DNA from: Euborellia annulipes
Lineage: Eukaryota > Arthropoda > Insecta > Dermaptera > Anisolabididae
Length of the DNA stretch: 64,000 nt
NCBI GenBank assembly: GCA_023213315.1
Contig: JAKCPI010014226.1
Span: 61,951 to 125,950 of the forward strand
Direction: 5' to 3'
In this document: positions 43,899 through 54,910 of the stretch, one piece after another
Position numbering within the stretch: position 1 is the stretch's first letter
Layout of the letters: every line of letters starts with the position of its first letter
The notes under the pieces: model-generated
Seen by the model: only the letters and a program-made list of their open reading frames with translations
Told to the model about the DNA's origin: nothing
The model's database searches: none
Made by a program: the position numbers and the translations under genes

Positions 43899-44647
43899 TA
43901 AATAAGATTTTGCAGATTGTCTAGATCCTCTTGCTCCTGATAAAATTATATATCTATTTGATTGAATTTAATTTAAGAGATAATTTTACCGAGGCCCTGA
44001 GCACAGCGATAGAAGTCTCGCTTTCAGTCTTGGACGAAAAAATTCTAATTATTTTGGCTACAATTAATTTAAATAAAATGGTTTCATGGAAACATGAAAA
44101 GGGATTCTTAGATGTGTGGTCAAAACAAGAAATTTGTTTATTCTTTTACCTAGGTGAATTAAGAGATCTTGTATTAGTTACTTAATTAATAATTCCGTCA
44201 GCGAGGAGGTTTTTTTTTAATCTGGCGGCATAGCCCGTATTACCCGCATATGTGTTTGAAATGCAAGTTTGCGAAAGGGAAAAGCTTTTAAAAACCAAAT
44301 ATTGATTAGCAGGACTCCTTTCCCAAAGGAGCGGACTCCCCTCTGATTCTAGACTGTGTTCAAACATACACTTCAAATTCCCAGCTTTAAAATAAAAGTT
44401 ATAATTTTATGAATAAATACGTTTATTCAACATACGAATTTTTTTTTTATAGGAGGATTATAAAAAAAAGATCTAATATTAATCTAAATATACTTATTAA
44501 TTTACGAATAATTATCAAACTTTTTGAAAATGAAGGACGATTTATTTTATGAATTATGTTCTGAGGAAGGGCAAAAAAAAAAAACGTGTATTAGGTGAGG
44601 AGATTGGACAAATTTTTATTGAGGCTCAATATGTCTAAGGATTTTTA

Positions 44648-44815
44648 AAGTCTTTTCGGCATCTTAGGCTATACAGACTTTGTCGATATTCAAATTATTT
44701 AAATACGATATAATAGGAGGTCCAGACACTTTTATTTATACCATTTGATAACCAAATGATTTAAATAAAAATTCATCGGACTGCCTGGGATCCGAACCCG
44801 AGTCCCATGGCTTTA
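44648..44815 (-). repeat. Old SINE1-related copy
   Basis: AAAGTCTTTTCGGCATCTTAG, split here as TTTTCGGCATCTTAG, then GGTCCAGACACTTTTATTTA, ATTTGATAACCAAATGATTT and GACTGCCTGGGATCCGAACC, in SINE1 order on the minus strand. The tRNA head is largely lost. Confidence 0.55.
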
Positions 44816-44820
44816 AAATT

Positions 44821-45126
44821 TTTTAAACTGATTTCATGATATAAAGGTGTTGAGTCTAGTCTCGTTTTTTTTCTTGTTCCTGGGTGACTTCATTTTTCAA
44901 GAAAATTTGATAGAATTCTGAGCACTGGTTCAAATATTAGAGAGGACACAAGAGTTTTGTAACACTCATGGGGATGAGTTGAACTTGATCTACATGCGTA
45001 AAAAACTTTCCTTTCAATCCTGAATGTATTTTTTTTCTTTCTTCCTATGTTAACTCTTCTATTAAGTTTTTATTTTTATTTTTTATCAATTAATCAAAAA
45101 CTAAGGCTATTATGATTTTTACAAAA
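44821..45126. other. No recognised features
   Basis: AT-rich DNA. Nothing supported. Confidence 0.5.
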
Positions 45127-45242
45127 TGTAAAAGAGAGCGGAGGTTTCCTCGATTTTGTTGCAGATGGAGGTGCAGAGCAAGAAATAATTTACGAGAAAT
45201 TATGTCGGGGATTTTTAATGACAAGACGACTGTAATTGCAAT

Positions 45243-45282
45243 TTAACAATTTCGGTCTAAAAAAAGACCATCATCAATCAGG
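45243..45282 (-). ncRNA. Decayed hammerhead-like motif, P8 left arm
   Basis: TTGATGA (first C lost), TGGTCT-loop-AGACC, GAAAT-TGTT. Confidence 0.35.
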
Positions 45283-45627
45283 CCTGCGGAAATTACAGAA
45301 AACGTGAGTCAGTACAGAGCAATACAAAAACATTAATCACATCAGCAATTTACACTTTCAAGAATGTTACATTAATTCTTAGTTAATTTAAATACAGCTT
45401 TTAAATATAAATTTATTTTATATATGTACATACTTCCAGCTGTATTTAAATTAACTAGGAATTAATGTAATATTCTTGAAAGTGTAAATTACTGATGCGG
45501 ATTAAAAGGGTTTTTTTTTAATCTTATTTAAATAATAAAGTTTTTTGCCTCAGATTCGGATTAAATTACTGATGTGATTAATGTTTTTGTATTGGTGTGT
45601 ACTGTCTCAAGTTTTCTGTAATTTCCG

Positions 45628-45672
45628 CAGAACTGATGATAGTCTTTTTTTTTAGATCGAAACTGATAAATT
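45628..45672 (+). ncRNA. Hammerhead-like motif, P8 right arm
   Basis: CTGATGA, TAGTCT-loop-AGATC, GAAAC-TGAT. Boxes intact, cleavage-site side changed. Confidence 0.35.
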
Positions 45673-46164
45673 GCAATTACAGTCGTCTTGTCATTAAAAA
45701 TCCTCGACATAATTTCTCGTAAATTATTTCTTGCTCTGCACCTCCATCTGCAACAAAATCGAGTAAACCTCCTGCTCTCTTTTACATCATCCTTCTCGGG
45801 CTGTTTCTACCGCCAAAATATTTCATGACCCAATCAGGGTCCATGGTTCTTGTTTAACCTTCATCCATTTTCAAATTATTTCAAAAACATTCAATCCTTT
45901 CCCCCTACCCGAAATTTTTCAAATCTATATACATATACAGCCAATATCTATATTTTTGTTTGAAAAAATGCGTCGCATAAATAAAACAAATCAAAAACAT
46001 GAAATATATTGATATATAAGCAATTTGTTAATAGAACTTTTGTTTTTAAAAATGAGTTCGAGCCCCCCCCTCCGCAATAATTTCTATATACGCCCCTGCC
46101 TTGTCAATGAAAAATTAAATTTCGATAACCAATGAAGTACATGCTTGTTGATTTATACAAAAGA

Positions 46165-46283
46165 AGAAAGGAGCAAAAGCAGCCAAATTAAAGCCTCCAA
46201 TTTTCAACAATTACCGAGGGACATATACATTCCGAAATTGTTGAAAATCGGTTGCTTTAATTTTTTGTCTGCTCTTGTTCCCT
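46165..46283. repeat. Small fold-back repeat
   Basis: GGAGCAAAAGCAGCCAAATT and CCAATTTTCAACAATT are mirrored by AATTGTTGAAAATCGG and TTTTTTGTCTGCTCTTGTTCC. Function unknown. Confidence 0.55.
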
Positions 46284-47220
46284 TCCTTTTAAAGAATGTT
46301 TCTCTAGGCTTATGTAACTTAAACGATTTGCAATAAAAACCTTTTGTTTGAATGTATCTGTTTCATTAAAGACTACTAAAATGAGCAAGATACCCTAAAA
46401 AGGGAAGTAATTTAATTTAAATGTAAGATCATATGACAAGTAAGAGTGAGTTTTTAAGTTAGCTTCAATACCGCGCTAAGGGAAACATAAACAGGGGTTT
46501 TAATAAATTATGGGAGAGAAAAATAAATATTTTTATAAAACTGCGGTATATTGGTAACTTGCACCTTGTATAGAGGGCATCTAACTTTAATTTTAAATAA
46601 TGTAAGTTCAAAAAACATATCTAAACTATCCAATTGTAAAGAGTTGCTCTTTTCAAGAAGGTTAAGAGTTTGTTCTTGTTATAAATAGGCTTTTCTTGTT
46701 ATTTTTTTTTTGTTTTGTTTTGTATACACGTATATGCAACCCAAGAGGACTATCACTTTGCTAAACTACGTATAATCAACGCGACCAAGCAAGACTGAGC
46801 GAGAAGCTAGCTTGTTAGAGAGAGAGAGAGAGTTGGTTTTTGAGAAAAATATTCTTAGCAACTCGAGACATTAATTCGAAAAGTTGCCGACTGCACATGG
46901 TCGGTATTTGCAGTAAACATTCCCCGGCCTTAGTGGGTCCATTTTCCGGCTTTTCTCCTTTTCCTCGCTTCTAATTCCACGCGTGTTTGCCTCTGTGTAT
47001 GTGTGTGTGTATGTTTGTAAGTGGCTAGCTCTGTGTTTTTTTGTAATTAACTCGAATGGATTGCATTAGGGCTTTTCGTCCTGAAGTTTTATTGTGCGTG
47101 AGTTGCGTCACTCACGTCGTACCCGGGGAACCCCTGACGTCGGTGGGGGGATGAATGCTTGCTTCTCTCTCTCTCTGTGTGTGTGTGTGTGTGTTTGATG
47201 GTCTGTGAAAAAGCCACACA
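46284..47220. other. Apparently single-copy stretch with a CpG-richer patch
   Basis: At 46740-47160 composition rises in G+C (GCGTGAGTTGCGTCACTCAC, CTGACGTCGG). It ends in a (CT)n(GT)n microsatellite at 47165-47202. TGCGTCA and TGACGTC are CRE/AP-1-like words. This could be host regulatory DNA; no supported ORF. Confidence 0.3.
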
Positions 47221-47875
47221 TCTTTGTTCTAGAATCCATATGAAAGGTTAATATAATATAATCATTGTCATTTATATGCTAATTGTTTAATCAATCAATT
47301 GAAATTTTCCTTTGATGTTTTTCTTTAAAAAAAAAAAAAAATTTCTCTTTGAAATTTAATCCTTTAATTAGAGTCAATATTCAAAAGGAAAAATTTCAAA
47401 ATGAACTAGCTTAGTTAAAATCTAACACTGATTATAATGCGAATGAATAAATCAAATTAACTGGATGGTATTAAAAAAAAAAAATAGATTCGTCTTTACG
47501 TCAAAGTTTCGATTACTCCGAAGATGGCTTTTATTCCTCTGCTTGTTGTCAGTTTCGATATGAAATTGTGACTCGAGCAATCACACCCACCTCGCATTCT
47601 TATTTAAACCCTTTGGTATCCAAATTGCTTAACCCTTCTTACAAATCAAACAAACCCCAGGACCTTTAAAAAAATAATTTAAAATTTTAAAAAAAGAAAA
47701 TGAAAATTTAGAAAGGTGATGGATAAATGACTGAGAATTCCTAATAGTGAGAGTTGAGCAGATATGATTATTTCATTTATTAATTAAACGCAGACCAGGC
47801 CTGACGTTTTGATCTCCTCAGGGTCAGGTCAATAAAGTTATTAATAAAGTTATTGTTGGACATTTCAAAATAATT
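47221..47875. other. No gene recognised
   Basis: AT-rich. A diverged SINE1-like trace (TTTAAACCCTTTGGTATCCA) occurs near 47602. Near 47780-47825 and 48095-48145 are very decayed CTGAGGA...AAAACG / TTGAGGA...GAAAC motifs that may be another old ribozyme pair. Confidence 0.3.
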
Positions 47876-47958
47876 CCCAGATAGCACAGTACGTCTTATG
47901 TACGTACATAAGACGAATTGTGGTCTTATGTCGTACATAAGACGTATGTGTATCTGGG
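47876..47958. mobile_element. Short MITE with CCCAGATAGCACAG ends and ACATAAGACG words
   Basis: CCCAGATAGCACAGTACG at the left, CGTATGTGTATCTGGG at the right. The interior is made of GTCTTATGTACGTACATAAGAC-type palindromic words. Flanked by ATT on both sides. Its ends resemble those at 12557 and 35359. Confidence 0.6.
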
Positions 47959-48201
47959 ATTCTACAAATAAGAATGAATTCACTACCACTTGCACATCTA
48001 CTAATTTGGTCAATATTCAATTATACTTTGATATAACACTCCACTAGTGTAGTATAAATATCCAAAAGTGAATTTATTAGAATTTATAGCTATTGACATT
48101 GTGGTGACTTTGAGGAAGGCCCCATAAAAAACCGAAACTTAATTAATGTAAAAAATGTCCCTGTAGAATCCAATCGCAGAAATGAAGAGGAATGCATCCA
48201 G

Positions 48202-48405
48202 CATGGGCGTATCTAGAGAATTTGGCTGGGGTGGGTCATGGAACCATCTTCACTGGGGGGGGGGGCGCCATGGCCCCAGCTTTCCTCCGGGGGGCCTGGA
48301 AAGCCCCATATTTTCTCAATTTTTCTTAGGGCAGGGAGCTTCTGAGGGAGGCCACGAGCCTTGTAGGGGGGCCAGGCCCTCCCGGCACCCCCTAGTTACG
48401 CCCAT
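48202..48405. mobile_element. hAT-like MITE with CATGGGCGTA ends
   Basis: CATGGGCGTATCTAG on the left, CTAGTTACGCCCATG on the right. The exact 8-bp TSD GCATCCAG lies at 48194-48201 and 48406-48413. Internal sequence (GGCCTGGAAAGCCCCATATT) is shared with the block at 49412-49614. Confidence 0.88.
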
Positions 48406-48441
48406 GGCATCCAGATAGGAAGCCTCTATTAATAAATCAAA

Positions 48442-48500
48442 CTCCTTTATTACAAAACGTTTCGTCCAACTTTATTGTGACATCTTCAGTTGTACAAGAG
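48442..48500 (-). ncRNA. Small hammerhead ribozyme, P9 left arm
   Basis: TACAA, CTGAAGA, T-GTC-loop-GGAC, GAAAC-GTT, TTGTA. Helix I is a perfect 5-bp TACAA/TTGTA; helix II is short. No stem III. The right-arm copy (about 48562-48605) is mutated (TTGAAGA, GAAATGTT). Confidence 0.65.
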
Positions 48501-48746
48501 TTTTTTTTTTTTTTAACAGACAAATTAACAACTCTATATTTTTTTTTTTAACTCTTATACCCTTGAAGATGTCACAATAAAGTTGGCAGAAATGTTTTGT
48601 AATAAAGGAGTTTGATTTAATAATAAAGGCTTCCTACATGGATGCATTCCTCTTCATTTCTGCGATTGGAACCGAAACTTTAGCCTTGGCTAAAGTTTTT
48701 AGCTAAGTGTTTAGCTCTTTTTATAATTTCTCCATCAGTTATATAT

Positions 48747-50272
48747 GGGGCATTCCACGCCAACTCGACCACTTCTGAACCCGACCATTTTTGATTTGGC
48801 TGAAACTTTGTCATCTTTTTGTACCCTATTGAAAACGTGTCTGAGAATTTTTTAAGATTTTACGACCCAGCCAAAAAAAAAGTTATAGCATTTTCAAAAA
48901 ACATCGATTTTTTTTTTTAAATAACCGTAAAACTGTCAAAAATTAACTTATCGGGACGATTTTTTTTTGAAATTTTTGTCTTTAAATGTACTTTTCAGAA
49001 AAAAATATGACAAAATTTTACAGATTCATCTTGAACGTTTTTTTTGACATTTTTGTAAAAAAACAAAAATTTCGGGATGAATGACACTTTTTTTTTTAAT
49101 TTTTTTTTTTTATAAAAAACTTTGATTTTTTCTACAAATGCTCTGAAAATTTCAGAGTGGGATTATTTCGCGTTCTATTTTTTTTTTATTTTTGAAAAAA
49201 AAAAATTTTTTTTTCTCCGCTTATTTATCATGACGGTGCTCTTAAATTCTTCCAGGATTGACTGAGATTCTAGAAAATTGAAGAAAAATAATAATAATAA
49301 TAGTTAGGGGTGATGAAAATCGAGAAAATTCCATTTATCCTGAAAAAATTAGAAATTAGTTGTGTATTCAACTACTGAAGAATTTGAAGCGTCAAGTAAA
49401 AGCTTAGAAACCTGGGCGTAACTAGGGGGGTGCCGGGGGGGGGGCCTGGCCCTCTCCAGAGAGCTCCTTGCCCCAAGAAAAATTAAAGGGGGGCCATGGG
49501 ACCAGCCATCTTCCAGTGGGCCTGGAAAGCCCCATATTTTTTCAATTTTTCTTGGGGCAAGGAGCTTTCTGGGGAGGGCCAGGCCCCCGGCACCCCCCTA
49601 GTTACGCCCAGGTTTCTAAGCTTTTGCTTGACGCTTCAAATTCTTCAGTAGTTGAATACACAAGTAATTTCTAATTTTTTCAGGATAAATGGAATTTTCT
49701 CGATTTTCATCACCCCTAACTATTATTATTATTAATTTTCTTCAATTTTCTAGAATCTCAGTCAATCCTGGAAGAATTTAAGAGCACCATCATGATAAAT
49801 AAGCGGAGAAAAAAAAATATTTTTTTTTTCAAAAATAAAAAAAATAGAACGCGAAATAATCCCACTCTGAAATTTTCAGAGCATTTGCAGAAAAAATCAA
49901 AGTTTTTTATAAAAAAAAAAAATTAAAAAAAAAGTGTCATTCATCCCGAAATTTTTGTTTTTTTACGAAAATGTCAAAAAAAACGTTCAAGATGAATCTG
50001 TAAAATTTTGTCATATTTTTTTCTGAAAAGTACATTTAAAGACAAAAATTTCAAAAAAAAAATCGTCCCGATAAGTTAATTTTTGACAGTTTTACGGTTA
50101 TTTAAAAAAAAATCGATGTTTTTTGAAAATGCTATAACTTTTTTTTGGCTGGGTCGAAAAATCTGAAAAAATTCTCAGACACGTTTTCAATAGGGTACAA
50201 AAAGATGACAAAGTTTCAGCCAAATCAAAAATGGTCGGGTTCAGAAGTGGTCGAGTTGGCGTGGAATGCCCC
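48747..50272. repeat. 1.5-kb palindromic element with GGGGCATTCCACGCC ends
   Basis: The arms of about 660 bp are near-identical inverted copies starting GGGGCATTCCACGCCAACTC and lying in TATATAT flanks. The arms are A/T-run rich (CTGGGTCG, TTTTTGACAGTTTTACGG). At the centre (49412-49614) sits a CTGGGCGTAACTAGG-ended block. This could be a large fold-back or TIR element; superfamily not assigned. Confidence 0.8.
49412..49614. mobile_element. hAT-like MITE block at the palindrome centre
   Basis: CTGGGCGTAACTAGG at the left, CCTAGTTACGCCCAG at the right. The internal sequence is similar to the MITE at 48202-48405. Because the flanks are themselves palindromic, a direct TSD cannot be seen. Confidence 0.6.
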
Positions 50273-50310
50273 ATATATAGTTTAGAAAACAAAATATTTT
50301 AGACTAAAAG

Positions 50311-50557
50311 AGCCCTCGGGACGTGGTGTAGTTGATAGCATGCTGGCCTTCTATACCAAGGGTCGCGGGTTCGGATGCCAGGCAGTCCAATGATTTTATT
50401 TAAGTCATTGGAATACCAAATGGCTTAAATAAAAATGCATGGACCCCCAATAGATATATTACTAAATAAGGGTTATCGTAAGAAGTATTATATGGCCTGA
50501 GTTGCCGAGAAGACTATGAATGTGTGTTTGAATGGGAAAATGTGTGAGTGTTTATTT
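50311..50557 (+). mobile_element. SINE1 copy
   Basis: Head GGGACGTGGTGTAGTTGATA, B-box GCGGGTTCGGATGCC, body and GTGTGAGTG tail. Its A-rich end abuts the family A hairpin. Confidence 0.75.
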
Positions 50558-50690
50558 AAAAAATCTGGTGTGCCTGGCGCACAGCACACACTTTCTCTTA
50601 CCTTCGGTAATCGAAAGTTGTGTTCTGTGCTTGTCACACCAGATTTTTTGAGTCGACATATATTTAGTTCCCGACAGTACGGAACATTTG

Positions 50691-50725
<35 letters not shown>

Positions 50726-51359
50726 ATTCACACTTTTTTCTCATTCACACTCACACTCACACACACAATCACACAGTCTTTTCGGCAACTCAGGTCATTT
50801 AAGACTTTAGACGATAACCGTTATTGATAAATATATACATATAGGGGTCCAGGCATTCTTATTTAAGCCATTTGGTATCCAATTGGCTTAAATAAAATCA
50901 TCGGACTGCCTGGGGTCCGAACCCGCGACGTTTGGTATACGAGGTTAGCACGCTAACCTCTACGCCATGCCCCGAGGGCGAACATTTGAATTAAGATGTA
51001 AAATTTATAAGTATGGGAAAATATTTATATTTTGTTAGCATGGCAACCATTTCTCCTATCTTTTCTATGGAGTACAAGAGTAAAGTGGTCTTCAGAAGAT
51101 TTCAATCGCAAAATGAGAATATACATTTTAAAGAGCAACTAAAAAATAGTTGATTTTTGAATTAAAAAAAAATCGTTCGAGCAAATTTTGAGAAAATCGA
51201 AAAAAAAACTGAAAAAGTGCATCAGTAAAGTACTAGTACTCTTTGGCCGATTTTGTTCAAAAGCTTCGTGTCACGTCTCATGGGGTACCTAACTTAAATA
51301 TAAATTCTCAACCTCCTAGCTCTTTTCGTTCTTGAGATATTTTGTTCACAGACAGACAG

Positions 51360-51392
<33 letters not shown>

Positions 51393-51550
51393 AAGAGACA
51401 GACAGACCATGTCGCGAAAACCACTTTTTTGGATTCAGGGGACCTCAAAACGTGAAGATCCATCAAAATCTCGACATCGAATTTTTGACATGAATCCAAT
51501 ACTTTCTCTCTATATATATTAACATATATATAAAGGTAAGAGAAAGTAAA
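50558..51550 (+). repeat. Family A copy interrupted by SINE1
   Basis: First hairpin 50558-50648, body split by the SINE at 50695-50979, CAGACAGACACACACAC core near 51350-51405, terminal hairpin 51500-51550. Confidence 0.88.
50695..50979 (-). mobile_element. SINE1 inserted in family A
   Basis: Complete SINE1 on the minus strand with a poly-A of about 24. The exact 13-bp TSD GAACATTTGAATT lies at 50682-50694 and 50980-50992. Confidence 0.9.
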
Positions 51551-52223
51551 AAATAAATAAATAAAAAGAATATAAAATTTAGTTGTTTTTTTTTATAATT
51601 CCCTGGATTGAAAAAACTACAAGAATACATAGCCTAGGCCTACCTACTATTAATACCATATTTTTTTGCTTTTAAAATTTCCAAAATATGATTAAAATAA
51701 TTTTATTCTACCATATATATTGATAAGAAACAAGTGTTGAAAAGAGAATAATTTTTTCCAAAGTTGGGTTTTTGTCTCCTTATGAATTGAGGAGGAAGAA
51801 GATGTTGGGTGTTCAATTTGACTGACAGCGGAACTGAAAGCAAGTGGTGGGAGGTGCCAACCACGGCTTACAAGCATCATTGAGTTTTAATTAGTTGTCG
51901 TCGGCCTTTGATGCAGCCTGAGCAATAAACGAGGATCCTTTGAGACCTGAAATGAGAACCTATCTCGGTCTATCTTTGTCCAAAAGGCATGTGTGTGTGT
52001 GTGTCTTGGTTTAAATCCCTTTATTCAAGACTTCAACTTTCAATAGATACAAACTATATAAACGGCTAGATATATATTTGATTAGTTGAATGGATCCTTC
52101 AATGGGGGTACAGTACCCCATCTAAATGATATTATTTCTAAGCCTTTGGAAATTCTCAATTTAGGAAAAACAAATCAGATAAGGTATTATATTAAATAGT
52201 TTAAATAAAAGAAAATATTGATA
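51551..52223. other. No recognised features
   Basis: AT-rich, with (GT)n at 51990-52003. The patch 51770-51960 is G+C-richer, without a convincing ORF. Confidence 0.45.
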
Positions 52224-52318
52224 AAAAATCTGGTGCAACAAGCACAGTACACAACTTTCTTTTACCAAAGGTAAGAGAAAGTTGTGTGCTATGCGACCAG
52301 TCCCGCCAGATTTTTTTT
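52224..52318. repeat. Solitary family A first hairpin
   Basis: AAAAAATCTGGTGCAACAAG ... CCCGCCAGATTTTTT with inner arms ACAACTTTC/GAAAGTTGT. No body follows, so the hairpin can exist alone. Confidence 0.75.
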
Positions 52319-52571
52319 ATTTAAGAAAGATAAAACTTTAAAGATATCTCCATCGATTTGTTCTAAAATTAGGCTTTTGGAGAAGTTCGCTTATGGACCA
52401 AATACCACTGGTTTAAATAAAATTATTTATGGGTTCGACCGTTGGCTCTTGTAAATTTAATTATGCAAATAAAAATAAAACACTTGGCCATTTGTTTATC
52501 CATTGATTTATTAATATTATTAATAATTAACTTGAAATAAATTACCAAGTTTTTTTTTTTAATTGTATAGT

Positions 52572-53263
52572 AAAAAATCTGGTGTGACTGGCGCACAGCA
52601 CACAACTTTCTCTTACCTTCGGTAATCGAAAGTTGTGTTCTGTGCTTGTCACACCAGATTTTTTGTGTCGACATGTATTTAGTTCCCGACAGTATGGAAC
52701 ATAAATTCAGATGTAAAATTTATAAGTATGGGAAAATATTTATATTTTGTTACCATGGCAACCATTTCTCCTATCTTCCCTATGAAATACAAGAGTAAAG
52801 TGGTCTTCAGAAGATTTCAATCGCAAAATGAGAATATACATTTGAAAGAGCATCTAAAAAATAATTGTTTTTTGAATTTAAAAAAAAATCGTTGGAGCAA
52901 ATTTTGAGAAAATCGAAAAAAAACTGAAAAAGTACATCAGTAAAGTACTAGTACTCTTTGGCCGATTTCGATTAAAAGCTTATTTTTCCGGTCCCGGGGG
53001 TGTTTAACTTAATTATAAAATTTCAACCTCCTAGCTCAATTCCTTCATGCTTAAAATTGAACACACACCCACACACCCACCCACCCACCCACCCACACAC
53101 ACACACACAGACAGACCATGTCGCGAAAACCAGTTTTTTGGATTCAGGGGACCTCAAAACGTGAAGATCCATCAAAATCTCGACATCGAATTTTTGACAT
53201 GAATCCAATACTTTCTCTCTATATATATATATTACATATATACATAGGTAAGAGAAAGTAAAA
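52572..53263 (+). repeat. Family A full uninterrupted copy
   Basis: About 690 bp and complete. First hairpin 52572-52664, conserved body, ACACACCCACCC and CAGACAGACC core near 53060-53115, terminal hairpin 53210-53263. Best reference copy. Confidence 0.9.
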
Positions 53264-53836
53264 CTGGTCATACAGCACAGAACTTTCTTTTTAGCACAGT
53301 ACGGCACATTTTAATTCAAGATGTAAAATTTATAAACAGAAAAATATTTATATTTTATCATGGCGACCATTTCTCCTATCTTTCCTATGAAATACAAGAG
53401 TAAAGTGAGTGGTCTTCAGAAGATTTCAACGGCAAAATGAGTATAGGGCCCTATACATTTTAAAGAGCATCTAAAAAATAGTTGATTTATGAATTTTCAA
53501 CAAAATCTTTGGAGCGAATTTTGTGAAAATCGAAAAAAAAAACTGAAAAAGTACATCAGTAAAATACTAGTACTTTTTGGCTGATTTTGATCAAAAGCTT
53601 ATTTTCACGCCTTAGGTGGGTGTCTAACTTAAATATAAAATTTCAACCTCCTAGCTCAATTCCTTCATGCTTAAAATTGAACACACACAGACAGACCATG
53701 TCGCGAAAACCACTTTTTTTGGATTCAGGGGACCTCGAAACGTGTATTCCCATCAAAATCTCGACAGAATTTTTGACATGAATCCAATACTTTCTCTCTA
53801 TATATTTATATATATATATAGAGGTAAGAGAGAGTA
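53264..53836 (+). repeat. Family A copy in direct tandem
   Basis: Starts directly after the previous copy with a decayed first hairpin (CTGGTCATACAGCACAGAAC) and ends in GAGGTAAGAGAGAGTAA. Head-to-tail arrangement. Confidence 0.85.
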
Positions 53837-54008
53837 ACATATATATACTCGTATATACTGTAGATAGAAGATAGATACGACGTTAAAATTTTAAAGGCAC
53901 CCCCTAGACATGACTTTAATTTTTAACACTATCTACTAAATGTTAACGCTTTGGCTTTAAAGTTTTTAGTTTGGAGGGAAAGTGGTGTAGGTTTTGAAAC
54001 ATATTTTT

Positions 54009-54104
54009 AAATAAAATTATTTAGTCTATGTGAGGTTTCACTAATAATTAATTGAATATTTATTAGTGAAACCTCACATATACTAAATAATTTTATTTTT
54101 AAAG
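54009..54104. repeat. 96-bp palindrome
   Basis: TTATTTAGT, TATGTGAGGTTTCACTAATA and the mirror TATTAGTGAAACCTCACATA form arms of about 43 bp around an AT loop. Probably a small MITE. Confidence 0.6.
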
Positions 54105-54649
54105 TTTTTGTTTACAGAATAGCTATTTAAGGCAAGGAAGTGTTAAAATGAATTAATGTTGTTTACAGATGTTAAAAGTTAACGTTTTTGCTTAGAGAAT
54201 AGACCTGATTATCGCTTTTGGCTGTTCAAAAGAATAAATATTAAGATGACAAAAACAAATGCAAAGTGTATTTTAAAACAAATTTATTAATATTCAGAGT
54301 TCAACTCAGCGAGTGTTAATTTATTTTTTTTCTAAACACTATTTATCTAGACGAACAAAGTTTTCTTGTTTCCCTCCTTTTGTTCTCTCTTGAGAAACCG
54401 ATTACAGAGTTTCAATTTTATTATCTAAATTAAGCTTATATATAGTCATTCAGTCAATTATATTTAATACGATCTCTTTAGCTAATTTATATATACGTAT
54501 AGTATATAGGATTTTAGCCATTCATAAATCTATCTCTTAAGCTGGAATCTAGTTAGTATTTAGAGAGAATGGTTTTAATTTGCCATAGAATAATTATTTC
54601 AACAACATTGGTGACAAGCTAAGCCAATTAAAGTTATATTCCATCGAGC
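54105..54649. other. No recognised features
   Basis: AT-rich DNA. Confidence 0.5.
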
Positions 54650-54910
54650 GAAAGTTCATTCGGGGATATTATGCGGTATTTAAGGTTAAACACACGACGC
54701 CACCAGACATGGCATGGCGTCTCTGTCAACAGCGAAACGCCATTAGGGAGGTGGAGGTGACGTCAGCGCCAACAACAATGGACGCTATTGTGATGCCACC
54801 AGAAACAATTGCACAATGACTGGTGCTTTGCTTCCCCCTTTTGACTCTTTCGTCTTCACGGCTCTGTGGTTTCGTATTTTCGAATGCAAACCCTCTCCCC
54901 CCATAACCAA
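54650..54910. promoter_or_regulatory. G+C-rich, apparently single-copy segment with CRE-type site
   Basis: TGACGTCA lies at 54758-54765 within GGAGGTGACGTCAGCGCC. The block is clearly less AT-rich than its flanks and shares nothing with the repeats here. It may be host regulatory DNA or an exon; no frame stands out. Confidence 0.25.

Larger units (their letters stand above)
43420..44020. repeat. Inverted repeat with hammerhead-type motif (pair P7)
   Basis: The left arm about 43420-43625 and the right arm about 43850-44020 share ATCTCTTAAATTAAATTCGA, TCAAATAGATATAT, GGGCCTCG and the ribozyme block as inverted copies. The arms differ by several indels, so this pair is older than P2. Confidence 0.65.
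45127..45786. repeat. Long palindrome with hammerhead-type motif (pair P8)
   Basis: Arms of about 280 bp: TTTGTTGCAGATGGAGGTGC versus GCACCTCCATCTGCAACAAA, and TACGAGAAATTATGTCG versus CGACATAATTTCTCGTA. The centre is at about 45405-45425. The right arm has a 65-bp insertion (45498-45562) flanked by AAATTACTGATG (45486-45497, 45563-45574). Confidence 0.75.
48168..48680. repeat. Inverted repeat with hammerhead-type motif (pair P9)
   Basis: The left arm (48168-48500, interrupted by the MITE at 48202-48405) and right arm (about 48560-48680) share CAATCGCAGAAATGAAGAGG, GGAAGCCT and AATCAAACTCCTTTATTACA as inverted copies. Poly-T runs lie in the loop. Confidence 0.72.

Noticed and set aside
44560..44610. 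CTGAGGAAGGGC...AAAAACGTG as a ribozyme
   Set aside because: The GAAA box is lost in a poly-A run and no inverted partner or helix I was found; at most a relic.
46040..46105. hAT terminus near TATATACGCCCCTGCC
   Set aside because: No matching left terminus or TSD was found.
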